From QHXQ01 sp963788965 (lineage in GTDB: Bacteria > Acidobacteriota > Blastocatellia > Pyrinomonadales > Pyrinomonadaceae): a stretch of 64,000 nucleotides of DNA. Shown here one piece after another: positions 1 to 10,232 of this stretch (position 1 is its first letter; the number at the start of each line of letters is the position of its first letter). The stretch lies in the NCBI GenBank assembly GCA_963788965.1, contig CAWBIK010000005.1:868001-932000 (forward strand), given 5' to 3'. The notes beneath the pieces were generated by a model, which saw only the letters and a program-made list of their open reading frames with translations, was not told the DNA's origin and did no database searches. A program made the translations under genes and the position numbers.

Positions 1-2
1 TC

Positions 3-767
3 TACGGGTTGGGTCTGTTTCCGCGCGTCATCGCCGTCTCGGACTACGACGAGTTCCCGCCCGAAGTGAAGCAGTTGCCGCGCATCGGCGGTTGGAGCAA
101 TACTAATCTCGAACAGGTCACATCGCTGCGCCCCGATCTGATCGTGATGACGCAATCGCAAGCGCCCTTCATCAAGGACAAGCTCGACGCGCTCGGCATA
201 CAGACTATCGTTGTGCCGAGTTACACGGTCGAAGACGCGTTGACGGGGATCGAGCTGTTGGGCCGCAGCACGGGACGCGACGAGGCAGCGCAGAAGTTGA
301 TCAATGAAACGCGCGCCAAGCTCGACGACGTGCGCTCCCGCACGTCGCAAGGGGCGCGCGTGCGTGTCCTGTGTATCGTGGATCGCGTGCCGGGCACTTT
401 GCGCGGGTTGTACGCGGCGACGAAGGGCAGCTTCATCGCGGAGTTGCTTGAAACGGCCGGGGGCGAATCAGTTGCGCCGCCCGCGCCGTCCGGCTTCGGA
501 CAGATCAGCAAAGAGGCTGTCGTTGCGCTCGACCCTGATGTGATCATCGATCTCTTGCAGAACACGACGGACGCGCGGCTGGCCGAAAACACGCAAGAGG
601 TGTGGCGCGAACTCGCGCAGGTCAAAGCCGTGCGCGCCGGTCGCGTCTATGCCGTGCGCGACACGACCGTCTTGCACCCGTCGCAGTTCGTCGGCGACAC
701 AGCGCGGAAGTTTGCCGTGATGTTGCACCCGGAGATATTCAAACAGAGTGGCGAGCCGGCACAGTGA
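3..767 (+). CDS. ABC transporter substrate-binding protein, cobalamin (BtuF) type, 5'-truncated by window edge
   Basis: Periplasmic binding protein of the BtuF/FepB helical-backbone family that delivers a corrinoid or siderophore to the ABC permease. Seen: near the edge the frame reads YGLG then VIAVSDYDEFPPEVK, the family pattern just after the signal peptide and first beta strand, followed by LPRIGGWSNTNLE and LRPDLIVM. The frame is open to base 3 with no convincing start, so the N-terminus lies outside the window. It overlaps the ATPase gene by 20 bp and heads an operon that also holds a cobalamin adenosyltransferase; that context, not the sequence alone, favours vitamin B12 over an iron chelate. 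Confidence 0.85.
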   Translation, partial: YGLGLFPRVIAVSDYDEFPPEVKQLPRIGGWSNTNLEQVTSLRPDLIVMTQSQAPFIKDKLDALGIQTIVVPSYTVEDALTGIELLGRSTGRDEAAQKLINETRAKLDDVRSRTSQGARVRVLCIVDRVPGTLRGLYAATKGSFIAELLETAGGESVAPPAPSGFGQISKEAVVALDPDVIIDLLQNTTDARLAENTQEVWRELAQVKAVRAGRVYAVRDTTVLHPSQFVGDTARKFAVMLHPEIFKQSGEPAQ

Positions 768-1608
768 AGACTTGAGCGCGCGTGGTGTTGCTGATGACGC
801 GAGCGATGCGCGCACGCGCACGACGGCGGGTGCGGGCCTGCTCGAAGCGCGTGGGCTGCACTTCGCTTACGCGGCGGGTTTGCCGGAAGTGGTCTGCGAT
901 GCGTCGCTCGTGTTGCGCCGCGGCACGCTCGCGGCCCTGATCGGTGCGAACGGATCGGGCAAGTCGTCGCTGATCCGTCTGCTCGCGGGTCTGTTCCAAG
1001 CGGCGCGCGGCGACATCTTGTTCGACGGCGTGCTGCTGCGCACGATTGCGCCGCGCCAACGCGCACGCCGCATCGCCTACGTGCCGCAGACGATCGCGAC
1101 CGTCTTTCCTTTGACCGCGCTCGAAGTCGTCTTAACCGGGCGCAGTCCGTACATGGCGCGCTTTCGCTTCGAGGCGGAAGACGATCTGCGTGTGGCACAT
1201 GATGCGCTCGCGGCCGTTGACGCCGCGCATCTCGCAACGCGCAGTGTGACGGAGCTATCGGGCGGCGAGCGGCAACTCGTTTCTTTCGCACGCGCGCTCG
1301 CGCAAGAGCCTGAATGTCTGTTGCTTGACGAGCCTTCGTCGGCGCTCGATCTGAAACACCGCGCGGGGCTGATGCGGCATCTGCGCCGCTTGCGCGACGA
1401 GCGCGGCATGACGGCGTTGATCGTCACGCACGATCTGCAACTGCTCGACCCTGAGTTTGACGAAGTGTTTGCGATGCGCGACGGCGCGGTCGTCGCAGCG
1501 GGCGCACCCGCAGAGGTCCTGCGCGACGAAGTGCTCGCGGACGTTTACGCCGACGCGCACGTGCGCGCACGTCGCGCCTTCGGGCGCACGTTCGTCTGGT
1601 CGGAATGA
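748..1608 (+). CDS. ABC transporter ATP-binding protein, BtuD/FecE type
   Basis: ATPase subunit that powers corrinoid or siderophore import. Walker A is GANGSGKSS, the ABC signature is LSGGERQL and Walker B is CLLLDEPSSALD; a switch histidine follows in LIVTHD. At 286 aa it is a little longer than usual because of about 30 poorly conserved residues ahead of the first strand (LEARGLHFAYAAG), so translation could begin further in. The GTG start at 748 lies inside the binding-protein gene, implying translational coupling. The matching permease begins 75 bp downstream. Confidence 0.9.
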   Translation: MASRHSEDLSARGVADDASDARTRTTAGAGLLEARGLHFAYAAGLPEVVCDASLVLRRGTLAALIGANGSGKSSLIRLLAGLFQAARGDILFDGVLLRTIAPRQRARRIAYVPQTIATVFPLTALEVVLTGRSPYMARFRFEAEDDLRVAHDALAAVDAAHLATRSVTELSGGERQLVSFARALAQEPECLLLDEPSSALDLKHRAGLMRHLRRLRDERGMTALIVTHDLQLLDPEFDEVFAMRDGAVVAAGAPAEVLRDEVLADVYADAHVRARRAFGRTFVWSE

Positions 1609-1683
1609 AGCGATTGACGATGTGCGATTTTTGCTCTGCGATGTTGGCCTGAATACTATCGAGTTGCTGCCGTAAAGATTAAA

Positions 1684-2721
1684 GTGACCATCAAGCGCAA
1701 AGCAAAAATTGAACAGCAAACATACGCAGTGGCGGGCGCGCGGTTGGGGCGGGCGCTCGTGTTGTTGACATTGTTGCTGGTCGTGGCGACGTTCGTGTCT
1801 CTGTGGCTCGGGTATGCGCCGATGAGTTGGGCGGTGCTTAGGACGGACGAGGGCGCGCGGGCTTTGTTCTTCCGGTTACGGCTGCCGCGCGTGTTGTTGG
1901 CGGGCGTGGTCGGTGGCTCGTTGGCGATGGTGGGCGCAGCGTTGCAGGCGTTGTTTCGCAACCCGCTGGCCGAGCCTCTGACGCTGGGCGTGTCGGGCGG
2001 CGGCGCGTTGGGCGCGAGCGTGGCGATTGCGTTGGGCGCGGGCGCGAAGATAGCGGGCGTGCCGTTCATCTTTTTGTCGGCGTTCGCGGGCGCGGCGCTC
2101 GCAGTCTTCGTGGTCTATCGATTGGCGCGCACGGGCGGCGTCGTGCTACCCGGCGCGTTGTTGCTCGCGGGCGTCGTGTTGAACACCGTGGCTGCGTCGG
2201 GCGTCGTCCTCATACAATACTTCGCCGACTATTCGCGGGCGCTGCAAATCCTGCGTTGGACCATCGGCAGTCTCGACATCATCGGCTTCGACTTGTTGTG
2301 GCGCATGCTGCTGTTTCTCGTGCCGGGCTGGGCCGTGCTGTTGTTGATGGCGCGCGACCTGCACCTGCTCGCGGTGGACGAAGAGACGGCGGCGAGCCTC
2401 GGCGTCAACGTGCGGCGCAGCGAGCGGCTGGTGTACGCGGCGAGTTCTTTGATCGTCGGCGTGACGGTGGCGGTCGGCGGCACGATTGGCTTCGTCGGTC
2501 TGATCATCCCGCACGCGCTGCGTCTGCTCTTTGGCGAAGACGTGCGGATGCTCGTGCCTTGCTCGTTCCTGTTGGGCGCGGCGTTTCTGATGCTCGCCGA
2601 CTCGGTCGCGCGCACGGTCTTAGGCGCGGGCGAGCTGCCCGTCGGCGCAATCACGGCGCTGGCCGGCGGCCCCGTCTTCCTGTGGCTCTTGCGCCGCCAG
2701 CAGCGGTTGGCCACGATCTAA
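1684..2721 (+). CDS. FecCD/BtuC-family ABC transporter permease
   Basis: Inner-membrane permease of the vitamin B12/siderophore import family, 345 aa and strongly hydrophobic through its length, as expected for about ten helices. Family signatures are visible: RLPRVLLAGVVGGSLA near the first third, ALFRNPLAEPLTLGVSGG, GTIGFVGLIIPHALRL facing the ATPase coupling region, and GELPVGAITALAGGPVF near the end. The GTG at 1684 is used because it gives a normal short cytoplasmic N-terminus. It sits between the ATPase and the cupin/adenosyltransferase pair on the same strand. Confidence 0.9.
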   Translation: MTIKRKAKIEQQTYAVAGARLGRALVLLTLLLVVATFVSLWLGYAPMSWAVLRTDEGARALFFRLRLPRVLLAGVVGGSLAMVGAALQALFRNPLAEPLTLGVSGGGALGASVAIALGAGAKIAGVPFIFLSAFAGAALAVFVVYRLARTGGVVLPGALLLAGVVLNTVAASGVVLIQYFADYSRALQILRWTIGSLDIIGFDLLWRMLLFLVPGWAVLLLMARDLHLLAVDEETAASLGVNVRRSERLVYAASSLIVGVTVAVGGTIGFVGLIIPHALRLLFGEDVRMLVPCSFLLGAAFLMLADSVARTVLGAGELPVGAITALAGGPVFLWLLRRQQRLATI

Positions 2722-2739
2722 CGTGAAAGGACGCGAACG

Positions 2740-3093
2740 GTGAAACTTGAGCTTAGACGATTCGACGCGGCGGATGAAACGCGGACGTTCGAGCATGGCC
2801 TGTTCGAGTTGGTTCGACTTGGCGGCGTGACGTTGGGGCGCGCAAGTTACGAGCCGGGCTGGCGTTGGTCGGAGCATGTCGGCACAGTGACGGGTGAGAC
2901 AAGTTGTCCGGTCGCGCACGTCGGGCTGGTCGTCTCAGGCCGGGCGATGGTGCGTATGGACGACGGAACGGAGATCGAGATGCGCGCGGGCGATCTGTTC
3001 GCCGTGCCGCCCGGTCACGACAGTTGGGTTGTCGGCGACGAACCTTATGTCTCGCTGCACATCATGGGCGCGGACGAATACGCGGCCGAATAA
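2740..3093 (+). CDS. cupin-domain protein
   Basis: Small single-domain cupin, 117 aa. Motif 1 is weak around the W-W-SEHV segment; the second half reads VGLVVSGRAMVRMDDG, then RAGDLFAVPPGHDSWVVGD, the classic G-D-x-x-x-x-P-x-x-H cupin motif 2. A GTG start at 2740 follows an AAAGGA ribosome site. Such cupins often bind a metal or a small ligand. Placement between the B12-type permease and the cobalamin adenosyltransferase suggests a corrinoid-related or sensing role, but nothing in the sequence fixes the ligand. Confidence 0.8.
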   Translation: MKLELRRFDAADETRTFEHGLFELVRLGGVTLGRASYEPGWRWSEHVGTVTGETSCPVAHVGLVVSGRAMVRMDDGTEIEMRAGDLFAVPPGHDSWVVGDEPYVSLHIMGADEYAAE

Positions 3094-3119
3094 CGACGGC
3101 GGCACGGGATGGAGTTGTT

Positions 3120-3695
3120 ATGAGCATAGCGACGAAGGCAGGCGATAAGGGGCAGACCGCTTTGATCGGCGGCGCGCGTGTGACGAAAGCCGACGGGCGT
3201 GTCGAAGCTTACGGCACGATTGACGAGTTGACGGCGGCGCTTGGGTTTGCGCGCGCCATCTGCGCGGACGAAGAAGTGTGCGCGTTGACCAAGCAGATTC
3301 AGCGCGAACTGTTCGCCGTCAGCGGCTCGGTCGCCAATCCCGCCAGTGCGCAGAAAGAACCGCCTTACGTGACCGACGAGATGGTCGCGGCGTTGACCGC
3401 GCACGTCAATCGCATCGAAGCAATGGACGGCATCCTGTCCGATTGGTCGCTGCCCGGCGAACACGCGGCCGCGGCCGCTTACGATCTGGCCCGCACCGTC
3501 TGTCGCCGCGCCGAGCGCGCCGTCGTCCGCCTCGAAGAGACGGGCGCAGACATCCCCGCGCAGACCGTTGCCTATCTCAACCGCCTCTCCGATCTGCTCT
3601 GGCTCTTTAGTCGGCTATTAGAACTACGCGCCGGGGTGGATGCGCGTCTGCGCGACGACACACACGAAGGCCCGCGTTGGTCGCGTGCGTGGTAG
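3120..3695 (+). CDS. cob(I)alamin adenosyltransferase, PduO type
   Basis: Transfers the adenosyl group of ATP to cob(I)alamin to make coenzyme B12. The N-terminal ATP-binding segment (TKAGDKGQTALIGGARVTK), the DGRVEAYGTIDEL motif, and the C-terminal R-AERAVVRL and YLNRLSDLLWLFSR helices are the hallmarks of the PduO/MMAB trimer family. Length from the ATG at 3120 is 191 aa, normal for the family; the same frame is open upstream through the cupin gene, but that part is not homologous. Last gene of the B12 uptake operon, so imported corrinoid can be activated directly. Confidence 0.93.
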   Translation: MSIATKAGDKGQTALIGGARVTKADGRVEAYGTIDELTAALGFARAICADEEVCALTKQIQRELFAVSGSVANPASAQKEPPYVTDEMVAALTAHVNRIEAMDGILSDWSLPGEHAAAAAYDLARTVCRRAERAVVRLEETGADIPAQTVAYLNRLSDLLWLFSRLLELRAGVDARLRDDTHEGPRWSRAW

Positions 3696-3704
3696 CAGTT
3701 AGAG

Positions 3705-4121
3705 CTACACTTCACTTGTAGCCGCGCTCAGCACCATCATGATCACCTGCCGCTCGCGTCCGCCGTCGAACTCACATAGGAAGATGCCTTGCCAGCGGCC
3801 TAATAAAAGCTGTCCATCATTGAATGGGATCGTGACGCTTGGGCCGACGAGCGAAGCTTTGATGTGGGCGTCGGAATTTTCTTCGCCGTGACGAAAGCCC
3901 ATGCCGTGTTGCGGGATGAGTGTGCGCAAGGCGTGGAGCATGTCGCGCGGCACGTCCGGGTCGGCGTTCTCGTTGACCGTTAGCCCCGCGGTCGTGTGCT
4001 GCACGTAGAGGACGCAGACGCCGGCACGCGCGCCGGAGTCAGTCAACTGCCGCTGCACTTCAGACGTGAACTCGACCAACTGTTCGCGCTCGCGCGAGCG
4101 CACCTTCAGCACGTACATCAT
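3705..4121 (-). CDS. YjbQ/UPF0047 family protein
   Basis: Small beta-rich protein, 138 aa, of the YjbQ family, members of which show weak thiamin phosphate synthase activity and can rescue thiE mutants. Diagnostic segments are VCVLYVQHTTAGLTVNENADP, the HGMGFRHGEENSDAHIKAS stretch with its conserved histidines, and GRWQGIFLCEFDGGRER near the C-terminus. The MM at 4121 gives the normal family length; the frame runs further upstream inside the histidine-kinase gene but that part is a shadow. The true role in the cell is unsettled for the family. Confidence 0.85.
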   Translation of the reverse strand: MMYVLKVRSREREQLVEFTSEVQRQLTDSGARAGVCVLYVQHTTAGLTVNENADPDVPRDMLHALRTLIPQHGMGFRHGEENSDAHIKASLVGPSVTIPFNDGQLLLGRWQGIFLCEFDGGRERQVIMMVLSAATSEV

Positions 4122-4147
4122 GGTGTGCAACTTGTTGCGGCGCAGGC

Positions 4148-5512
4148 TTAGATGAATGACGCTTGGGCGCTCGTGCCGTTGCGGCGGGTGGCGGTTTCGG
4201 TCGCGTGCGGTCGCGCCGCCAAGAGGGGCAGGCGCAGGCGGAACGTCGCGCCTTGACCGGGCCCGGCGCTTTCGGCTGCGACCGTGCCGCCGTGTAGTTC
4301 TACAAGATGGCGCACGATGGCGAGGCCGAGGCCCAAGCCGCCGTGCGTGCGCGTCGTCGTCGAGTCGCCTTGACGAAAACGCTCGAAGACGTGCGGCAGG
4401 AAGTCGGGCGCGATGCCCGCGCCGTTGTCCGTGACCACGACCTCTGCATGTGCGCCCGCGCCGACGAGCCGAATCTCGACTGTGCCGCCGTCGGGCGTGA
4501 ACTTGACCGCGTTCGAGAGCAGATTCCAGATGACCTGTTGTAAACGGTCGGGGTCGCCCGACACCTCGCCGACATTGGCCGCGCAATCAACGTGCAGTTG
4601 GATCGACTTGGCCTCGGCCGCGGGCAGCACCACGTCGGCCGCCGCCGCGATGATCGGCGCAAGCATCGTCGGGCGCACGTCCAGCCGCAGCCGGCCTGAG
4701 ACGATGCGCGAGATGTCGAGCAAGTCGCCGATGAGTTGCGCCTGCGCCTGCGCGCTCTTGGTGATCACGGCGAGCGCGCGCGCGCGCCCCGGTTCGTCGA
4801 GCATGCCTAACTGTAATAACTCGACCCAACCCATCATCGAGGTCAGAGGCGTGCGCAACTCGTGCGACACCATAGCGAGGAACTCATCCTTCGCATGGTT
4901 CGCGGCTTCGGCGGCCGCGCGCGCGGCCTGTTCGCGCTCAAGCAGTTCGGCGCGTTCCTGTTCGGCGCGCACGCGTTCGGCGATCTCACGATCAAGTTCT
5001 TCGTTCGCACGCGTGAGCGCAAGCGTGCTGCGGCGCAACTCAAGCTGCGTCACGGTCAAACGCGCCAGGGCGCGCAACGCCTCTTGTTGTTCGGCGGTCA
5101 ACTCGCGCGGCACTGTGTCTGTGACGCAGAGCGTGCCGAGCGCGTGCCCGTCCGCCGTGACGAGCGGCGCACCGGCATAGAAGCGTATGCGCGGATGCGA
5201 CGTGACAAGCGGGTTGGTGCAAAAGCGCGGATCGGCAAGTGCGTCGGGGATGATGAAGAGATCGGGTTGCAGGATCGCGTGCGCGCAAAAAGCTACGTCG
5301 CGCGGTGTCTGGCTGGCGTCAAGCCCCATGCGGGCCTTGAACCACTGGCGGTCTTCATCCACCAAGCTGACGAGCGCAACCGGGGTCTGACAGATGTGCG
5401 CGGCAAGGCGCGTGATACCGTCGTAGGCGATCTCAGGCTCGGTGTCGAGCACGGCTAACTGCCGCAAAGCGACGAGCCGCGCGGCTTCGTTCTGAGGGAA
5501 AGATGCTTTCAT
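4148..5512 (-). CDS. GAF-domain sensor histidine kinase
   Basis: Soluble sensor kinase, 454 aa with no membrane segment. Residues about 20-155 form a GAF domain of the type with the VSLVDEDRQWFKARMGLD signature. Residues 160-205 are a charged coiled coil. The HisKA H-box is FLAMVSHELRTPL with phosphoacceptor His217, followed by the N box LLSNAVKFTPDGG, the G1 box VTDNGAGI and the G2 box GLGLGLAIVRHL. No response regulator gene adjoins it, so it is an orphan kinase here. The ATG at 5510-5512 fits the family start (K-x-x-x-P-x-NE). Confidence 0.92.
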   Translation of the reverse strand: MKASFPQNEAARLVALRQLAVLDTEPEIAYDGITRLAAHICQTPVALVSLVDEDRQWFKARMGLDASQTPRDVAFCAHAILQPDLFIIPDALADPRFCTNPLVTSHPRIRFYAGAPLVTADGHALGTLCVTDTVPRELTAEQQEALRALARLTVTQLELRRSTLALTRANEELDREIAERVRAEQERAELLEREQAARAAAEAANHAKDEFLAMVSHELRTPLTSMMGWVELLQLGMLDEPGRARALAVITKSAQAQAQLIGDLLDISRIVSGRLRLDVRPTMLAPIIAAAADVVLPAAEAKSIQLHVDCAANVGEVSGDPDRLQQVIWNLLSNAVKFTPDGGTVEIRLVGAGAHAEVVVTDNGAGIAPDFLPHVFERFRQGDSTTTRTHGGLGLGLAIVRHLVELHGGTVAAESAGPGQGATFRLRLPLLAARPHATETATRRNGTSAQASFI

Positions 5513-5565
5513 AAAAATCGGAGTGAACTGTCAATAGAAGCAAACCGCCCGCGCTCGTTGCGGCG

Positions 5566-5571
5566 ATTATA
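5566..5571 (-). promoter_or_regulatory. possible -10 element for the GAF histidine kinase
   Basis: A perfect TATAAT on the minus strand lies about 55 bp upstream of the kinase start. No convincing -35 hexamer is found at 16-18 bp, so this is a weak call based on one element. Confidence 0.3.
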
Positions 5572-5618
5572 ACGCAGGTGCGACGCGCCTCACAGCGCAC
5601 CGAAGGCAGGGCGAAACA

Positions 5619-5688
5619 TTAACCACAAAGACACGAAGCCACGAAAGAAAATGATGAATGATGAATAGCTTGCTATTCATCATTCATC
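5619..5688. repeat. intergenic palindromic repeat (17-bp stem) plus AACCACAAAGACACG-type arm
   Basis: Downstream (minus sense) of bioY. Bases 5653-5669 and 5672-5688 are exact reverse complements separated by TT. Just left of it is one arm of a second repeat type (TTAACCACAAAGACACGAAG) that recurs at about 12155, 32004 and 50277. Confidence 0.85.
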
Positions 5689-5724
5689 CACGCATCGTTT
5701 CTTTGCGTTTGGTTTAAGTCGTAG

Positions 5725-6321
5725 TTAATCGCGGCGTGTGCCGGTGCGGCGCAGTAGTGCCCAGCCGGAAGGTAGGACGGCTGCGGCGAGTGCGAGTTTG
5801 ATGACATCGCCTGCGAGGAAGGGCACGACGCCGAGCATGAAGGCGGTCGCGGGCCGCATGAAGCGGAGCAGACCGAGCCAGCCACCCGCGAAGATAACGG
5901 CCGAGCCGAGCGCCATCGCGGCCGCGGCCGTGACTGTGCGCCTGTCCCAACCGCGTTCCGCGAGCCAGCCGGTGACGAAGGCCGCCAGCGGATACGCGAG
6001 CAGGTAGCCGCTCGTCGGCGCGAACAGCAGGTGCGCCGCGCCGCCGCGCCCCATAGAGAAAAACGGCAACCCGCACGCGCCCTCGAACAGATAGACGAGC
6101 ATGGCGAGCGCACCGAGTCGTTTACCCAAGAGCGCGCCGGTCAACAGCACCGCGAACGTCTGCAACGTGACGGGCACGGGCGTGAAGGGCAGCGGGATAG
6201 CGACCTGCGCCGCGAGCGCGGTCAACAGACTGAAGGCGACGACCAGCGCGCCAGCGCGCAACCAGTCGAGCGGCGCGAACAACGCGCCCGTTAACGTCTC
6301 GGCTTTGGCGTAAGTGTTCAT
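5725..6321 (-). CDS. bioY: BioY-family biotin transporter substrate-specificity component
   Basis: S component of an ECF biotin uptake system, 198 aa with about six hydrophobic helices. Typical BioY features are the early IPLPFTPVPVTLQTFAVLL segment, GALLGKRLGALAMLVYLFEG, GLPFF, and FAPTSGYLLAYPLAAFVTGW. No EcfA or EcfT gene lies nearby, so it either works alone, as some BioY proteins can, or uses ECF components coded elsewhere. I see no BirA operator in the short upstream region. Palindromic repeats flank it on both sides. Confidence 0.93.
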   Translation of the reverse strand: MNTYAKAETLTGALFAPLDWLRAGALVVAFSLLTALAAQVAIPLPFTPVPVTLQTFAVLLTGALLGKRLGALAMLVYLFEGACGLPFFSMGRGGAAHLLFAPTSGYLLAYPLAAFVTGWLAERGWDRRTVTAAAAMALGSAVIFAGGWLGLLRFMRPATAFMLGVVPFLAGDVIKLALAAAVLPSGWALLRRTGTRRD

Positions 6322-6347
6322 AAAGTTAAGAGAAGCTATCAGCCATC

Positions 6348-6398
6348 AGCTATCAGCGGTCAGCTTGCAGCTTTGGCTTTAGCTGACCGCTGATAGCT
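6348..6398. repeat. intergenic palindromic repeat, GCTATCAGC family (18-bp stem)
   Basis: Bases 6348-6365 and 6381-6398 are exact reverse complements (arm AGCTATCAGCGGTCAGCT). It starts only 8 bp beyond the stop codon of the pyrophosphatase (minus sense), so it probably shapes that transcript's 3' end. The same word family recurs near 25640 and 48060-48140. Confidence 0.85.
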
Positions 6399-6405
6399 GA
6401 CTGCT

Positions 6406-8985
<2,580 letters not shown>

Positions 8986-9219
8986 GATTGAGCGATTCCT
9001 TTCATTCTTTAACCCTGTGGTAAGCAAAGACAACCGAACAGGCGCGACACACGAAACCCAAAGCAGACGCCGCGCCAGAGGTATGCGCGTCCCCTCCTGT
9101 TTACAGGCCCCGTAGCAAGTCGCGCTAAGAAAGCAAGCATTATTGCTGATTTTGCCTCGCACTGTCCATCCGGCAGCAAGCCGCCAGAGTGGTTGACCGA
9201 GGCTCGTGGCCGCTTGCGC

Positions 9220-10179
9220 TCAGAGCATCCGGCTACAGTTGTTCGCCATCATGATCAGATCGTTGTATTCGTCAACAAACGCGTCGCCGGAGATGAGACT
9301 GGGGCGCGGCTTTTTGTTCTCGCGGAGATTGCGCAGCTTCTCTTTCGCCTCTTTCAGAAAGTCGCGCGCCGAGCGTTCGACGATCTGCCAGCAACTACCT
9401 TGCGTCTTCAACTGGTCGCGGTGGGCGTTGTAATAAGTGGCGGCGTCTTCGATGGCTTGCGCGTAGGCGTCGAGCGCGGGTTGATACTTGGCGGGGTCGA
9501 TGGGGTCGGCCTCGCCGAGCTTGACGAGTTGTTTGGCGCGCAGCATCAACGTGCGGTGGAAGAAGGGCAGCGTGCGGCCCTGCTGCGCTTCAAGCTCGCC
9601 GAGTTCGCGCTCTTTGAAACGCACGTCTTCCGTGTCGATGGCGACGTGGAACCGATCAGACGCTTTGATAAACTCGTCGAAGGCGGCGACGAGCGGCGCG
9701 TGCAGTTGCTTACCCTTAGCAAAGTTGTCGTCCTTGTAGTCTGCCTGTCGATAATATTCGTTGGCGTCTTTCAAGACGGGCGCGAGTTGCTTGAGCGCGG
9801 CGAGATAGCCTTGCGCGCTCGCATCCAGTTCGGCCAGCGCCGGTTGTGCGGCGAGGCCTTGCTGCATCTGCTCGTAGCACGGTTCGATCTCGTTGCGGGT
9901 AAACAGACCCGTCGGCGCGTGCCCCGGCTGCGGCCCCTTCGTGCGATCAACGATGCGCGTGTACTCGTCGAAGACGCTATGCAGCCCGCGATCCACGCTG
10001 TTCAGACATTCGACGTAAAGACCCAGCTTCTTGCCGAGCGCGGCCGTCTCCGCGCCGGGGCCGCCCGAAAGACCGGACTTGCCAAGCTTCGTGAGACTGT
10101 TGCAGCCCGCAGCAATAAGCAGACAGGCGACGAGCGGGAACGCTAACAGACGTGCGCGCCCACGGGGCAATTGACGCAT
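9220..10179 (-). CDS. DUF3829 (YiiG-like) lipoprotein
   Basis: Exported lipoprotein of about 319 aa: a basic start, a hydrophobic stretch and lipobox LLIAAGCNS. The mature part is alpha-helical and contains the LGLYVECLNSVDR segment typical of the E. coli YiiG/DUF3829 family, with further cysteines near the middle (IEPCYEQM) and end (NNCSRML). The function of the family is unknown. The start at 10179 is chosen because AGGAGGA lies just upstream; the next ATG, at 10194, is on the wrong side of that site. Confidence 0.75.
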   Translation of the reverse strand: MRQLPRGRARLLAFPLVACLLIAAGCNSLTKLGKSGLSGGPGAETAALGKKLGLYVECLNSVDRGLHSVFDEYTRIVDRTKGPQPGHAPTGLFTRNEIEPCYEQMQQGLAAQPALAELDASAQGYLAALKQLAPVLKDANEYYRQADYKDDNFAKGKQLHAPLVAAFDEFIKASDRFHVAIDTEDVRFKERELGELEAQQGRTLPFFHRTLMLRAKQLVKLGEADPIDPAKYQPALDAYAQAIEDAATYYNAHRDQLKTQGSCWQIVERSARDFLKEAKEKLRNLRENKKPRPSLISGDAFVDEYNDLIMMANNCSRML

Positions 10180-10232
10180 AGATTCCTCCTGCAAGAAGTT
10201 GCGCGATGACGTTTATGAAAACTTGAATCTGC

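Noticed and set aside
9000..9219. Riboswitch in the leader of the pyrophosphatase gene
   Set aside because: The region has no conserved riboswitch core that I recognise and no clear expression platform.
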